DNA of 64,000 nucleotides from Ancylobacter koreensis (GCF_023016525.1 NZ_JALKCG010000005.1:124001-188000), one strand, 5' to 3'. Numbered from the stretch's first letter, positions 1 to 6,768 are shown. Numbers and translations are program-made. Notes: generated by a model from the letters alone, not told the origin.

Positions 1-4
1 GCAC

Positions 5-89
5 CGTCATGGCCGGGCTTGATCCGGCCATCCACGTCTTCCCAGTGCGCAAAAAGTCATGGATCCTCGGGTCATGCCCGGGGATGACG
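5..89. repeat. REP-like dispersed palindrome, copy 1
   Basis: An 85-bp palindromic unit that opens with CGTCATGGCCGGG and closes with GGGGATGACG, so its ends form a GTCAT/ATGAC inverted repeat. Related units occur at 11391-11480 and 41860-41951, with half units at 6586-6619 and 7963-7981. It lies just downstream of the tail-protein gene and marks the left edge of the visible phage-like cluster. The family name is my description; no database match was run. Confidence 0.75.
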
Positions 90-109
90 GCGCTCGGGGC
101 GGGACCGCC

Positions 110-517
110 TCACAGCGCCGCGAAGGTGATCTCGCCGGCGCTCTCCAGCGCGATGTCGAACGTCACCTCGCGGTCGTGCTCGGCGGCGATCTCCAGCGCC
201 GTGATCTGGAACGGGCCGGTCAGCGTGCCGAAATCGGGCACCACGATCTGCGTGTTGCGGATCGTCCCGTCGAAGAAGCTCTGGCGGATCAGCGCGTCGG
301 AGGCGGCGTCCTTGAACACGCCCGAGCCCGCCACCGAGGCGCGCTTCACTCCCGCGCCGGCGAGCAGCTCGCGCCAGCGCCCGGCGCTCTCGGCATGGGT
401 CACGTCCACCGGCTCGGTGTTGAACGCGATCTGCCGCGAGCGCAGCCCCGCCACCGTGGCGTAGGCTGCCCCGTCATGGATCTTCAGCAAGAGGTCCTTG
501 CCCTTCTGTGCCGCCAT
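110..517 (-). CDS. GTA/phage major tail protein, TP901-1 family (RcGTA g9 type)
   Basis: A 135-residue protein starting MAAQKGKDLLLKI and ending in ESAGEITFAAL. This is the pattern of the TP901-1/RcGTA g9 major tail protein, the tube subunit of a siphovirus-like particle. Typical motifs are the early KDLLLKI strand, a VDVTHAES segment around residue 38-45 and a late EVTFDIALESAGEI strand. Length matches the RcGTA homologue (about 135-137 residues). It is the last visible gene of the minus-strand cluster. A 234-bp AT-richer gap (518-751), with no convincing gene, separates it from the tail terminator gene, so it may have its own promoter. A REP palindrome follows the stop codon. Confidence 0.9.
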   Translation of the reverse strand: MAAQKGKDLLLKIHDGAAYATVAGLRSRQIAFNTEPVDVTHAESAGRWRELLAGAGVKRASVAGSGVFKDAASDALIRQSFFDGTIRNTQIVVPDFGTLTGPFQITALEIAAEHDREVTFDIALESAGEITFAAL

Positions 518-751
518 CGGCCGATCCTTTCCTTGCGCTCGCCCGCAACGGGCGGTATTCAGAGATGGTTAACCCTGTCGGTGTAGATTTGGCGAGGAAG
601 GCCGGCAGACGAGGCGTCGAAAACATCCTCCAGGCTTCGCGGATCGATTCCGCAAACCCCGCCAAGTGACTTCATCTTCGGATTCAACTTCACGCGGATT
701 CGCGAGTCGTCGGAATCGCTTGCGCGCGAAAGCTCGCGCGGGCGGAAAATC

Positions 752-1168
752 TCAATCGGTTTCCGTCACCGCCCGGAAACGCATCAGCGCGCGATAGGTC
801 CGCCCGCCGGGTTCACGCCGAATCTCGGCGCCTGTGATGCGCAGATTGACCAGCCGGTGCCCCTCCAGCGCCAGCGGCGCGTCGTGCAGCACCTGCTGCA
901 CCAGATGGGCGATCGCATGCGCCTCGCCATGCCCGCCCTGCCGCGACCAGGCGGCGAGCGTGATGCGATGTTCCAGCCCGCTCTCGGTGGCGGTCGACCA
1001 GTCGCTCACCTGCGCCTCGCCGAGCGTGACATAGGGAAATTCCGGCGCCGCCGGCGGCACGTCATGCACCCGCGCGCCGCCCAGCGCGGCGAGCAGCGGC
1101 CCGTCCGCGAGCAGCGCCGCGTGGATCGCCCGGCGCAGTTCCACCGCCGCGCCCGTCAACGTGACCAT
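752..1168 (-). CDS. DUF3168 family GTA tail terminator-like protein (RcGTA g8 type)
   Basis: A 138-residue protein of the DUF3168 family, which caps the tail tube at the head-tail junction in RcGTA-like particles. Recognisable features are the N-terminal helix (ELRRAIHAALLAD), the VHDVPPAAPEFPYVTLGEAQVSDW segment near residues 34-58 seen in most members, and the C-terminal RTYRALMRFRAVTE strand. The ATG overlaps the end of a tiny upstream frame (1156-1254). It lies between the head-tail adaptor and the major tail gene, exactly as in RcGTA. Family call is strong; the particle role is by homology. Confidence 0.9.
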   Translation of the reverse strand: MVTLTGAAVELRRAIHAALLADGPLLAALGGARVHDVPPAAPEFPYVTLGEAQVSDWSTATESGLEHRITLAAWSRQGGHGEAHAIAHLVQQVLHDAPLALEGHRLVNLRITGAEIRREPGGRTYRALMRFRAVTETD

Positions 1169-1254
1169 CGCCGCCTCCCCGTCACCCGCTCGCCCATCGC
1201 GGCGAGGCGCCGCCTAAGCGCCTCCAGCCCCCTCACCCGCACCTCGAACCTCAC
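1156..1254 (-). CDS. Tiny 32-residue frame, possible gp10-like remnant
   Basis: Between the adaptor and DUF3168 genes a GTG-started frame of 32 codons overlaps both neighbours: its GTG shares bases with the TGA of the adaptor gene and its stop lies inside the DUF3168 start region. It reads VRFEVRVRGLEALRRRLAAMG and then MGERVTGRRRWSR. The opening resembles the N-terminus of HK97-gp10-family phage proteins, which sit at this position in many siphoviruses. It could be a truncated remnant, a real coupled micro-gene that keeps the ribosome moving between neighbours, or chance. I favour a remnant or linker frame; certainty is low. Confidence 0.35.
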   Translation of the reverse strand: MRFEVRVRGLEALRRRLAAMGERVTGRRRWSR

Positions 1255-1571
1255 GGCGTTTCCTCCCGGCAGTCGCAGACGAGGAAGCGCCCGCGATTGT
1301 CGGGATCGCGCACCGCCTCGACGAGGAGGCGCCGCGCCCCCGACCTCAGCCGGTCGCCCGGCTGAAGCGTCGCCGGCGCGCGCACCGTCACCGCATGGGT
1401 GAGCACGGCGCCGGGCCGGTCGGCGATCTCACCGGGCACGGCGCGCGTCTCGATAGCGGCCCACAATGCGTCGACCGCGATGAAGGCGATGGTCGTCCCG
1501 CCCAGCCCGTCCGGCGTCTCCACCGGCGTCTCGTGCACCAGCCGGTGCCGCAGCGAACCGAGCGCGCTCAC
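1251..1571 (-). CDS. Head-tail adaptor protein (RcGTA g7 type)
   Basis: A 106-residue GTG-started protein beginning VSALGSLRHRLVHETPVETPDG, the signature of phage head-tail joining proteins (Phage_H_T_join). The GGTTIAFIAVDALWAAIETR stretch followed by THAVTVRAP and the GDRLRSGARRLLVEAVRDPDNRGRFLVCDCRE end are the conserved beta-rich core. It closes the connector between portal ring and tail. The GTG overlaps the TGA of the upstream connector gene (GTGA), which supports this start and suggests translational coupling. The next micro-frame overlaps its stop in the same way. Confidence 0.88.
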   Translation of the reverse strand: MSALGSLRHRLVHETPVETPDGLGGTTIAFIAVDALWAAIETRAVPGEIADRPGAVLTHAVTVRAPATLQPGDRLRSGARRLLVEAVRDPDNRGRFLVCDCREETP

Positions 1572-2134
1572 AGCCGCGTCACCCGGTAGGGCACGACCAG
1601 CGCGTCGAGCCGGGCGGGAAAGGCCGCACCCGGGCCCGGCACATCGCGGTGCTCGTAGAAATGCGCCAGCACCACCCGCACCGCCTCGACGAGCGGCGAC
1701 GGCACGTGGTCGGCGGTGGGACCGTGGCCGGCGATCACATCGAGCGCAATGCCGGCAATGGGCCGGCCGGGCGCCGGCACCGCGCCGCGCTCCACCCGGA
1801 CCACGCCGGGAAGGCGTGACGTGTCGGCCGTGAAGGCGCCGAGCGGCACCTCGGCCTCGCGGCCGGCCGCGTCGATCACACGGGCGGCGATCACCTCGCG
1901 CAGCGGGTTCACCGGCACCGCGATCAGCCCGGAAGCCGGCCAGGCGTCGCGCACGAGGCGCCAGCTCTGGTCGATCAGCACCCGGCGGGTCAGCGCCTCC
2001 ACGGTCGCCCGCGCGGCGGTGATCAGCGAGGCGATCAGCGCGTCCTCGGCCTCGTGGCCGACGCGCAGATAGGTCTTGGCCTCGGCGAGCGTCAGCGGCT
2101 CGGCCGTCGGCCCGGCGAGAAGGATCGCGGGCAT
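1568..2134 (-). CDS. phiE125 gp8-like head-tail connector (RcGTA g6 type)
   Basis: A 188-residue protein with the MPAILLAGPTAEPLTLAEAKTYLRV opening and the EDALIASLITAARATVEALTRRVLIDQSWRL helix pair that define phiE125 gp8-like connectors. These sit under the portal ring. The C-terminus contains PLVEAVRVVLAHFYEHRD, another family hallmark. The ATG at 2134 is chosen because the homology begins there; upstream codons run into a palindromic repeat. In RcGTA this gene directly follows the capsid gene, but here the capsid gene ends 2 kb away at 4135, with opposite-strand genes in between. Confidence 0.88.
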   Translation of the reverse strand: MPAILLAGPTAEPLTLAEAKTYLRVGHEAEDALIASLITAARATVEALTRRVLIDQSWRLVRDAWPASGLIAVPVNPLREVIAARVIDAAGREAEVPLGAFTADTSRLPGVVRVERGAVPAPGRPIAGIALDVIAGHGPTADHVPSPLVEAVRVVLAHFYEHRDVPGPGAAFPARLDALVVPYRVTRL

Positions 2135-2212
2135 GGTGCCTCTCTGTTGAATATGTGCGATGCGCGAGACGCTCCGCGTCCCGGCCACGTAGCGGCAGGC
2201 CGCCGGCGCCCG

Positions 2213-2360
2213 CGTGTCCCGGCCCAGTGACGCCGAAAGGCGGAACGCCGCGCCGGGACCCAGCACAACACCCTTCGGCATTACCGCCTCCGGAGCGCCA
2301 CCCCTCCGCCCCCTGGGTCCCGGATCGGCGCGACGCTGCGCGCCGCTTGTCCGGGAAACG
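2213..2360 (-). repeat. Long intergenic palindromic element, copy C (inverted)
   Basis: About 148 bp that, read on the minus strand, matches the elements at 5426-5550 and 6638-6768: a CCGGACAAG start, a GCGCCGATCCGGG block, a CTTCGG/TTTCGCTGGGTCCC-type centre and a GGCGTCACTGGGCCGGGACACG end. This copy is in reverse orientation relative to the other two. It occupies most of the 302-bp gap 2135-2436 between the connector gene and the divergent protease gene; no gene is seen in that gap. The element has several self-complementary stretches and could form an extended hairpin RNA. Confidence 0.7.
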
Positions 2361-2436
2361 AAGGGTCTTGCCGGCGCGCGATTGACGTTGCGGGCAGGCG
2401 CGGCCACAACGGCGCGCCCTTGTCTGGAACGAGCCG

Positions 2437-3168
2437 ATGCGCCTCCTCATCTCCCCCACCTGCCTCGCCGTCGCCCTCGCCTTGGCCCTCGCCACCCCCG
2501 CCCGCGCCATCGTCGGCGGGCAGCCGGCGGATCCGGCGCTGAAGGCGGAGACGGCGATGATCGTCTCGACGCGCGGGGCCTCCTGCACCGGCGTGGTGCT
2601 GGCGCCGAACCTCCTGCTCACCGCCGCTCATTGCGTGCAGCCGGCGGCCGATTACGCGGTGGTGGTGTTCGCGCCGGAGGGGCCGCGCCTCATCCCGGTC
2701 AGCCGCATCGCGCTGCACCCGGCCTATGATCCCAATTCCTTCGAGAGCCGCCGCCCGACCCCCGATCTCGCGGTGGTGCGCGCCAGCGAGAACCTGCCCG
2801 AGGGCTTCCGTCCCGCGCGGCTTTCCGCGCAGGTCGCCCTGCCGGCGAAGCGCACCGCCTTCACCATCGCCGGCTACGGCGTGACCAAGGACGGCGACGG
2901 CAAGTCGGCGGGCACGCTGCGCAGCGCCGAGTTGCCGAGCATCGGCACGACGGGCGGCATCATGGTGCGCCTGTCGGACGGGCCGGCGCGTGGCGGCTGC
3001 ACCGGCGACAGCGGCGGTCCCGTGCTGCTCGACGGCGAGGTCGCGGGAATCATCGGCTGGTCGACGGCGGCGGGCGGCGCGCGCGGCTGCGGCGGCGTCA
3101 CCGGCGCCACGCTGGTCGGCCCGCAACGCGCCTGGATCGACGCCACGGTGCGGGGAATCGCGCGCTGA
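2437..3168 (+). CDS. Secreted trypsin-like serine protease (S1 family)
   Basis: A 243-residue chymotrypsin-fold protease. Residues 1-24 form a signal peptide ending in PARA, and the next residues are IVGG, the mature N-terminus whose amino group activates S1 proteases. The triad is His65 (LTAAHC), Asp110 (TPDLAVVR) and Ser192 (GDSGGP). Cysteines near 50/66 and 188/213 can form the usual disulfides. There is no room for a propeptide. It is on the plus strand, opposite to the phage-like genes that flank the block, and is followed by 329 bp without a gene and then the tandem small secreted proteins. Substrate unknown. Confidence 0.92.
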   Translation: MRLLISPTCLAVALALALATPARAIVGGQPADPALKAETAMIVSTRGASCTGVVLAPNLLLTAAHCVQPAADYAVVVFAPEGPRLIPVSRIALHPAYDPNSFESRRPTPDLAVVRASENLPEGFRPARLSAQVALPAKRTAFTIAGYGVTKDGDGKSAGTLRSAELPSIGTTGGIMVRLSDGPARGGCTGDSGGPVLLDGEVAGIIGWSTAAGGARGCGGVTGATLVGPQRAWIDATVRGIAR

Positions 3169-3497
3169 CGAGGCGCCGCAGGCGCCCGAAAGCGTCGCTA
3201 TCTTAAGAAAGATGGCAGGCCGGCACCTTTTTACAGGGCCCTGACGGGGGGCGGCCGCAGGCGCGCCCGGCCCAGCGGGACGCTACGTTTCCAGCGCATA
3301 CGATCTTATCGGAAAGGGTCGTTGGTAGGCACTCAATCTGGCTTTCGCCAGAGTCGAACACGCAGAGTTGTTTGCATTAATGCAAACTTATGTGCGCCGC
3401 AACACAATTGGCGCTGCGCCGATGCCGGGATTAGCTTCTCCTCATGAAAACGGCGCGGCCGAAACGGGCCGCCCACCCACCATCAGGAGTGCTTACC
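3169..3497. other. Gene-free stretch between protease and small secreted protein genes
   Basis: This 329-bp stretch has no convincing gene. It is AT-richer than its surroundings from about 3295 to 3440. It contains a short ATCTT-N4-AAGAT inverted repeat just after the protease gene, a CAGGGCCCTG palindrome near 3234-3243 and the perfect 18-bp palindrome at 3370-3387. It probably holds the promoter of the small secreted protein genes. Confidence 0.6.
3370..3387. promoter_or_regulatory. Perfect 18-bp palindrome, candidate operator
   Basis: GTTTGCATTAATGCAAAC reads identically on both strands and stands out in a high-GC genome. It lies 111 bp upstream of the first small secreted protein gene (ATG at 3498) in an AT-rich intergenic stretch, where a dimeric repressor or activator site would be expected. 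No adjacent regulator gene is present, so the binding protein is unknown. Confidence 0.5.
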
Positions 3498-3716
3498 ATG
3501 AACAAGATCATCCTCGCCGCCGTGGCTCTGGCCACCTTCGGTTCGGTCGCCGCGCAGGCTGCCGGCCGCGATGCCACCCTCTATACCCGCATCAGCCCGC
3601 CGGCCCAGACGCAGGCGCAGGTCGTCGAGGGCCGCAATGCGGCCGTGTCCGCCCCGGCCGGCTCGGACGCCTACATCGCCCAGAGCGTCGAGGCGAACGC
3701 CCGCTCGACCAAGTGA
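3498..3716 (+). CDS. Small secreted protein, tandem copy 1
   Basis: A 72-residue protein with a signal peptide (MNKIILAAVALATFGSVAAQA, cleavage expected after AQA near residue 21) and a mature part of about 50 residues beginning GRDATLYTRISPPAQ and ending VEANARSTK. AGGAG sits 9 bp before the ATG. It is a close duplicate of the next gene, differing mainly by a two-residue TQ insertion and a few substitutions. I do not recognise the family. The mature peptide has no cysteines, is polar, and is likely periplasmic or extracellular. Confidence 0.75.
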   Translation: MNKIILAAVALATFGSVAAQAAGRDATLYTRISPPAQTQAQVVEGRNAAVSAPAGSDAYIAQSVEANARSTK

Positions 3717-3837
3717 ACGGCTCGGCCGGCCCGGGTCTGACCCGGACCGGCCGCCCCGACCTTCCCTCCACGGGCATTCGCCCGATCCCGGCGCCCCGTT
3801 CGAGCGCGCGCCGGCCTAAACTCCAGGAGTGCTTACC

Positions 3838-4050
3838 ATGAACAAGATCGTTCTCGCCGCCGTGGCCTTCGCCACGCTCGGTTCCGTCGCCGCGCAGGCC
3901 GCCGGCCGCGATGCCACCCTCTATACCCGCATCAGCCCGCCGGCTCAGGCGCAGGTCGTCGAAGGCCGCAACGCGACCGTCAACACCCCCACCGTGTCGG
4001 ACGCCTACATCAACCAGACCGTCGAGCAGAACGCCCGCTCGACCAAGTGA
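3838..4050 (+). CDS. Small secreted protein, tandem copy 2
   Basis: A 70-residue paralogue of the preceding gene with the same signal peptide pattern (MNKIVLAAVAFATLGSVAAQA), the same GRDATLYTRISPPAQ core, and the end SDAYINQTVEQNARSTK. The leader is the same AGGAGTGCTTACC. A strong bidirectional terminator follows at 4093-4130 and separates it from the convergent capsid gene. Function unknown; the conserved core across the two copies indicates that selection acts on the mature peptide. Confidence 0.75.
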   Translation: MNKIVLAAVAFATLGSVAAQAAGRDATLYTRISPPAQAQVVEGRNATVNTPTVSDAYINQTVEQNARSTK

Positions 4051-4092
4051 GCGGACGCCTGACGGACTGAACCGACTGACTGACCGTCGTCG

Positions 4093-4130
4093 AAAAAGGG
4101 GGCGCTCCCGCGAGGGAGCGCCCTTTCTTT
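4093..4130. terminator. Bidirectional intrinsic terminator
   Basis: A GGGCGCTCCC stem with a GCGA loop and GGGAGCGCCC return, preceded by AAAAA and followed by TTTCTTT, so it works in both directions. It serves the plus-strand small secreted protein gene (ends 4050) and the minus-strand capsid gene (ends 4135). Confidence 0.9.
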
Positions 4131-4134
4131 CTGT

Positions 4135-5391
4135 TCAGGCCGCGAACTTCAGCAGCTTGATGGCGTCGAAATCCTGCACGCCGCCGCCCACCCGCTTGGT
4201 GGTGTAGAACAGCACATAAGGCTTGGCGGAATAGGGATCGCGCAGCACCCGCACCCCGGCCCTGTCGACCACGAGATAACCGCGGCGGAAGTCGCCGAAG
4301 GCGATGGAGAGGCTGCCGGCCTCGATGTCCGGCACGTCCTCCGCCTCGTGCACGGGGAAGCCGAGCAGACTCGGCTGCGCCCCCGGCGCGGTGGGCGGCG
4401 CCCACAGATACTGGCCGTTCTCGTCCTTCAGCTTGCGCACCGCGCCCTGCGTGCGCCGGCTCATCACGAAGCTGCCGTTCTGCCGGTAGCCGGCCTTCAG
4501 CGCATAGACGAGATCGACCAGCGGGTCGGAGGGGCTGGCGGCGGGAAAGTCGCCGGCCGCGCCGGTGGCGACGAAGCCGAGCTTGCCCCACGTCCAGGCG
4601 TTCTCCGCCACGCTGTCATAGGCGAGAAACCCCTTCGGCTTGCCCACCCCGTCGCCGGCGATGAAGGCGGAGCCCTCCTGGCTCGCAAAGGCGGCCTCCA
4701 CCTCGATGGCCAGCCACTCGTCGATATTGACCGCCGTATCGTCCAGCAGCGTCTGCGTCGCCGCCGGCATGGCGTAGAGCTCCATCGCCGGGAAGGCGAG
4801 TTCGTCCAGCACCGGGCTGGCGGTCTGCGCGCGGGCGCCGGTCTCGGCGACCCAGCCGACCGCCGGGCCGGAGGTCATGAACGGCTTCTTGTAGGTGCCC
4901 TGCGAAATGGTGCGCACATCGGCGATGGCGCGGATCGGCGACAGCGCGGTGAGCCGGCGGCCGATCTCGCGCTCGGTCTCGTGCGGCACGGTGTAGCCGC
5001 CGTCCGCGCCGACCCCGGCGGAAAGCGCCTTGGCCTCCAGCCGCTTCAGCCCGGCCGCCTCGCCGGTACGCACATAGGATTCGAAGGCGTTCTTGTGCTC
5101 GCGCGCCGCCAGATCGTTCGCGAGGTCGCCGCCCCCGCCCAGCGCCGGGCGGCGGGCCTTGAGCACCAGCTCGTCGATCAGCGCCTTCTGCGTGTCGAGC
5201 GCGGCGCCGATGCGCTCCACCTTGTCGGCGGTCACGGCGTCGCCGCCGCGCCGCTCCAGCTCGCCAAGCCGCTGGTCGTTGGCGTCCTTGAACGCCTCGA
5301 AGGCGCCCATGAACTCCTCGAAGGCCGCCGAGACCTCGGGGCCGACGGACTTCATCTCGGGTGAGGGATTGCTCGGCTGCATGTGGTTCAT
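4135..5391 (-). CDS. GTA/phage major capsid protein, HK97 fold (RcGTA g5 type)
   Basis: A 418-residue major capsid precursor. Residues 1-110 are a charged, helical scaffolding (delta) region (AAFEEFMGAFEAFKDANDQRLGELERRGGD), normally removed by the prohead protease. The HK97 shell domain follows: GADGGYTVPHETEREIGRRLTALSPIR near 135-160, then TSGPAVGWVAETG, ELYAMPAATQTLLDD and IAGDGVGKPKGFL. The end YVLFYTTKRVGGGVQDFDAIKLLKFAA is typical of RcGTA g5 homologues. The ATG at 5391 (MNHMQPSN) has AGGA close upstream. It is separated from the protease gene by a long palindromic element and ends facing a shared terminator. Confidence 0.93.
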   Translation of the reverse strand: MNHMQPSNPSPEMKSVGPEVSAAFEEFMGAFEAFKDANDQRLGELERRGGDAVTADKVERIGAALDTQKALIDELVLKARRPALGGGGDLANDLAAREHKNAFESYVRTGEAAGLKRLEAKALSAGVGADGGYTVPHETEREIGRRLTALSPIRAIADVRTISQGTYKKPFMTSGPAVGWVAETGARAQTASPVLDELAFPAMELYAMPAATQTLLDDTAVNIDEWLAIEVEAAFASQEGSAFIAGDGVGKPKGFLAYDSVAENAWTWGKLGFVATGAAGDFPAASPSDPLVDLVYALKAGYRQNGSFVMSRRTQGAVRKLKDENGQYLWAPPTAPGAQPSLLGFPVHEAEDVPDIEAGSLSIAFGDFRRGYLVVDRAGVRVLRDPYSAKPYVLFYTTKRVGGGVQDFDAIKLLKFAA

Positions 5392-5425
5392 GTCCTGTTT
5401 GGGAAAAACGAACGAAAGCGCCCCC

Positions 5426-5550
5426 GTTCCCCGGACAAGCCACGCGTCGCGTGGCGCCGATCCGGGAGTCCAGGGGAAATCTTCGGCCGAACCCTTTCGC
5501 TGGGTCCCGGCGCGGCGCTCCGCCTCGGCGTCGCTGGGCCGGGACACGGG
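5426..5550 (+). repeat. Long intergenic palindromic element, copy A
   Basis: A 125-bp element that starts GTTCCCCGGACAAGCCACGC and ends GGGCCGGGACACGG, filling the 190-bp gap between capsid and prohead protease genes. Near-identical blocks occur at 6638-6768 in the same orientation and at 2213-2360 inverted. The start (CCCGGACAAG) and end (GGGACACGGG) are not perfectly complementary, but the internal CCACGC/GCGTGG block forms a strong hairpin. Confidence 0.72.
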
Positions 5551-5581
5551 CGCTACGCGCCGATCCCGCAGCCCGTACCCC

Positions 5582-6166
5582 TCACGCCATCGCCGGCCGC
5601 GACCCCGGCAGGGCCCGCAGGCGGCGGGCGCCGCGGCGTATGGTCGAGGCGAGCGTGCCGTCGCCGCGCTTCACCGAGGCGACCCGCGCGTCCGGCTGCA
5701 TGGGAAAGGTCACGATCGACACTTCCCACAGGTCGATATGCGAGAGGCGGCGCACCCGGGTGCGCGGATCGGTGCGCCCCTCCACCGTGCGGAAGCCGAT
5801 GGACAGCCCGTCGAGCGCCCCGGCGCGCATCAGCGCCAGCACCTCGCGGGCGCGGGCGACATCGAGCGCCAGCCGGCCCCGCACGCGCAGCCCGACCGCA
5901 TCCTCGGCAAGTTCCAGCCAGGTGCCGATCGGCTCGGCCGGGTCGTGCTGGAACAGCATGCGCACCCCGCCGGCCCCGCGTTCGGCGAGCGAGCGGGCGA
6001 AGGCGCCGGGCAGGATCAGGTCGCGGCCGAGATCGACGCGGCCGAACAGCGCCGCATAGCCCTCGAAGCTGCCGTCCGGAGCGACACTGGCGAGCGCGCC
6101 GGCCTGCGCCTTGGTCTGCAGCGGCGGCGCGCCGTGGCAGGCGAGCATCTCCACCCGCCCGCTCAT
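5582..6166 (-). CDS. HK97 family prohead protease (RcGTA g4 type)
   Basis: A 194-residue S78-type prohead maturation protease that cleaves the capsid scaffolding region. Family hallmarks are GSFEGYAALFGRVDLGRDLILPGAF (residues 32-56), the catalytic His in MLFQHDPAEPIG (about residue 74), and the catalytic Ser in LDGLSIGF (about residue 122), then LWEVSIVTFPMQPDARV. The ATG at 6166 overlaps the TGA of the preceding 65-residue gene (ATGA), which fixes the start; further upstream codons in the same frame are not conserved. The C-terminus is basic. Confidence 0.92.
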   Translation of the reverse strand: MSGRVEMLACHGAPPLQTKAQAGALASVAPDGSFEGYAALFGRVDLGRDLILPGAFARSLAERGAGGVRMLFQHDPAEPIGTWLELAEDAVGLRVRGRLALDVARAREVLALMRAGALDGLSIGFRTVEGRTDPRTRVRRLSHIDLWEVSIVTFPMQPDARVASVKRGDGTLASTIRRGARRLRALPGSRPAMA

Positions 6167-6360
6167 GCGCCGTCTCCCCCGCTCCCGGCGCGGCGGGTGG
6201 CGGCGGTGCGCTCCAGCCGGCCGAAGGTCCGGTCGAGCGTGCGGCCGAACTGGCGGAACACCTGCGGTGCCTCGCCGGCGCGGTGCGGTGCCGGCAGCCG
6301 GGGCGCGAGCCCGTAGAAGCCGCCGGGCAGGAAGGCCCGGATGCGGGGTTTCGACGTCAT
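6163..6360 (-). CDS. Small 65-residue basic protein in the GTA cluster
   Basis: A 65-residue Arg/Gly/Pro-rich frame (MTSKPRIRAFLPGGFYGLAPRL...) whose ATG overlaps the stop of the preceding 62-residue gene and whose TGA overlaps the ATG of the prohead protease. This perfect ATGA-ATGA chain is good evidence that it is translated. It contains the repeat-like segment FRQFGRTLDRTFGRLERTAATRR near the end, a probable amphipathic helix. I do not know the family; it is absent from the canonical RcGTA list as I know it, but small, poorly conserved genes are usual here. Confidence 0.6.
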   Translation of the reverse strand: MTSKPRIRAFLPGGFYGLAPRLPAPHRAGEAPQVFRQFGRTLDRTFGRLERTAATRRAGSGGDGA

Positions 6361-6545
6361 TTCTCGTCTCCGAACAGGGCGTTGAAGCGCGCGATCTCGC
6401 GCACGAATTCGTCGAAGCGGCGCGCGGCGGCGGAGAGCTCGCGCATCGCCGCCGCCGCCAGCGCCGACGCGCCGAGCGCCCACAGCAGCAAAGCGAGATG
6501 GGCGATGTCGGCCTTCTGCGAGAAGGCGGTGAAGAGCGTCTGCAT
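6357..6545 (-). CDS. Small membrane/helical GTA protein (RcGTA g3.5 position)
   Basis: A 62-residue protein (MQTLFTAFSQKADIAHLALLLWALGASALAAAAMRELSAAARR...) located between portal and protease, the place of RcGTA g3.5. One hydrophobic segment spans about residues 15-34 and is followed by a charged helix ending FNALFGDEK. Its TGA overlaps the ATG of the next gene. The role of g3.5 is not known to me; this copy could be a small membrane protein. Confidence 0.7.
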   Translation of the reverse strand: MQTLFTAFSQKADIAHLALLLWALGASALAAAAMRELSAAARRFDEFVREIARFNALFGDEK

Positions 6546-6585
6546 GGTTTGCCTCCCTGCGCGGGCGCCTTCCGACGCGTCTGGT

Positions 6586-6619
6586 CGTCATCCCGGCCGA
6601 AGCGAAGAGCCGGGATCGC
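6586..6619. repeat. Half REP-like unit
   Basis: CGTCATCCCGGCCGAAGCG followed by AAGAGCCGGGATCGC forms a CCCGGC/GCCGGG hairpin and matches the left half of the 41860-41951 unit. It is joined directly to the long element at 6638-6768 in the gap between portal and the small genes, suggesting one repeat type landed beside another. Confidence 0.65.
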
Positions 6620-6637
6620 GTGCCGAGGCAAGTGCGC

Positions 6638-6768
6638 CGTTCCCCGGACAAGCCACGCGCTGCGTGGCGCCGATCCGGGGTCCAGCAGAGACTCTTCGGC
6701 CGAAACCTTTTCGCTGGCCCCCGGATCGGCGTTCCGCCTCCGGCATCACTTGTCCGGGACACGGGTGA
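6638..6768 (+). repeat. Long intergenic palindromic element, copy B
   Basis: A 131-bp element beginning CGTTCCCCGGACAAGCCACG and ending CACTTGTCCGGGACACGGG. Its outer ends CCCGGACAAG and CTTGTCCGGG are perfectly complementary over 10 bases, and the CCACGC/GCGTGG block nests within. It shares most bases with copy A (5426-5550). It lies between the portal gene and the g3.5-position gene. Confidence 0.75.

Larger units (their letters stand above)
3486..4050 (+). repeat. Tandem duplication of a small gene with its ribosome site
   Basis: The segment from the AGGAGTGCTTACCATGAAC ribosome site through the coding region occurs twice, at about 3485-3716 and 3825-4050. The leader AGGAGTGCTTACC and the signal peptide codons are nearly identical, as are long parts of the mature region. 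The two copies are separated by about 110 bp of unrelated sequence. This is a gene duplication in place rather than two independent genes. Confidence 0.8.

Noticed and set aside
474-665. 63-codon minus-strand frame between the DUF3168 and major tail genes
   Set aside because: No similarity, overlaps the start of the tail gene and lacks a good ribosome site. Left as an intergenic stretch.
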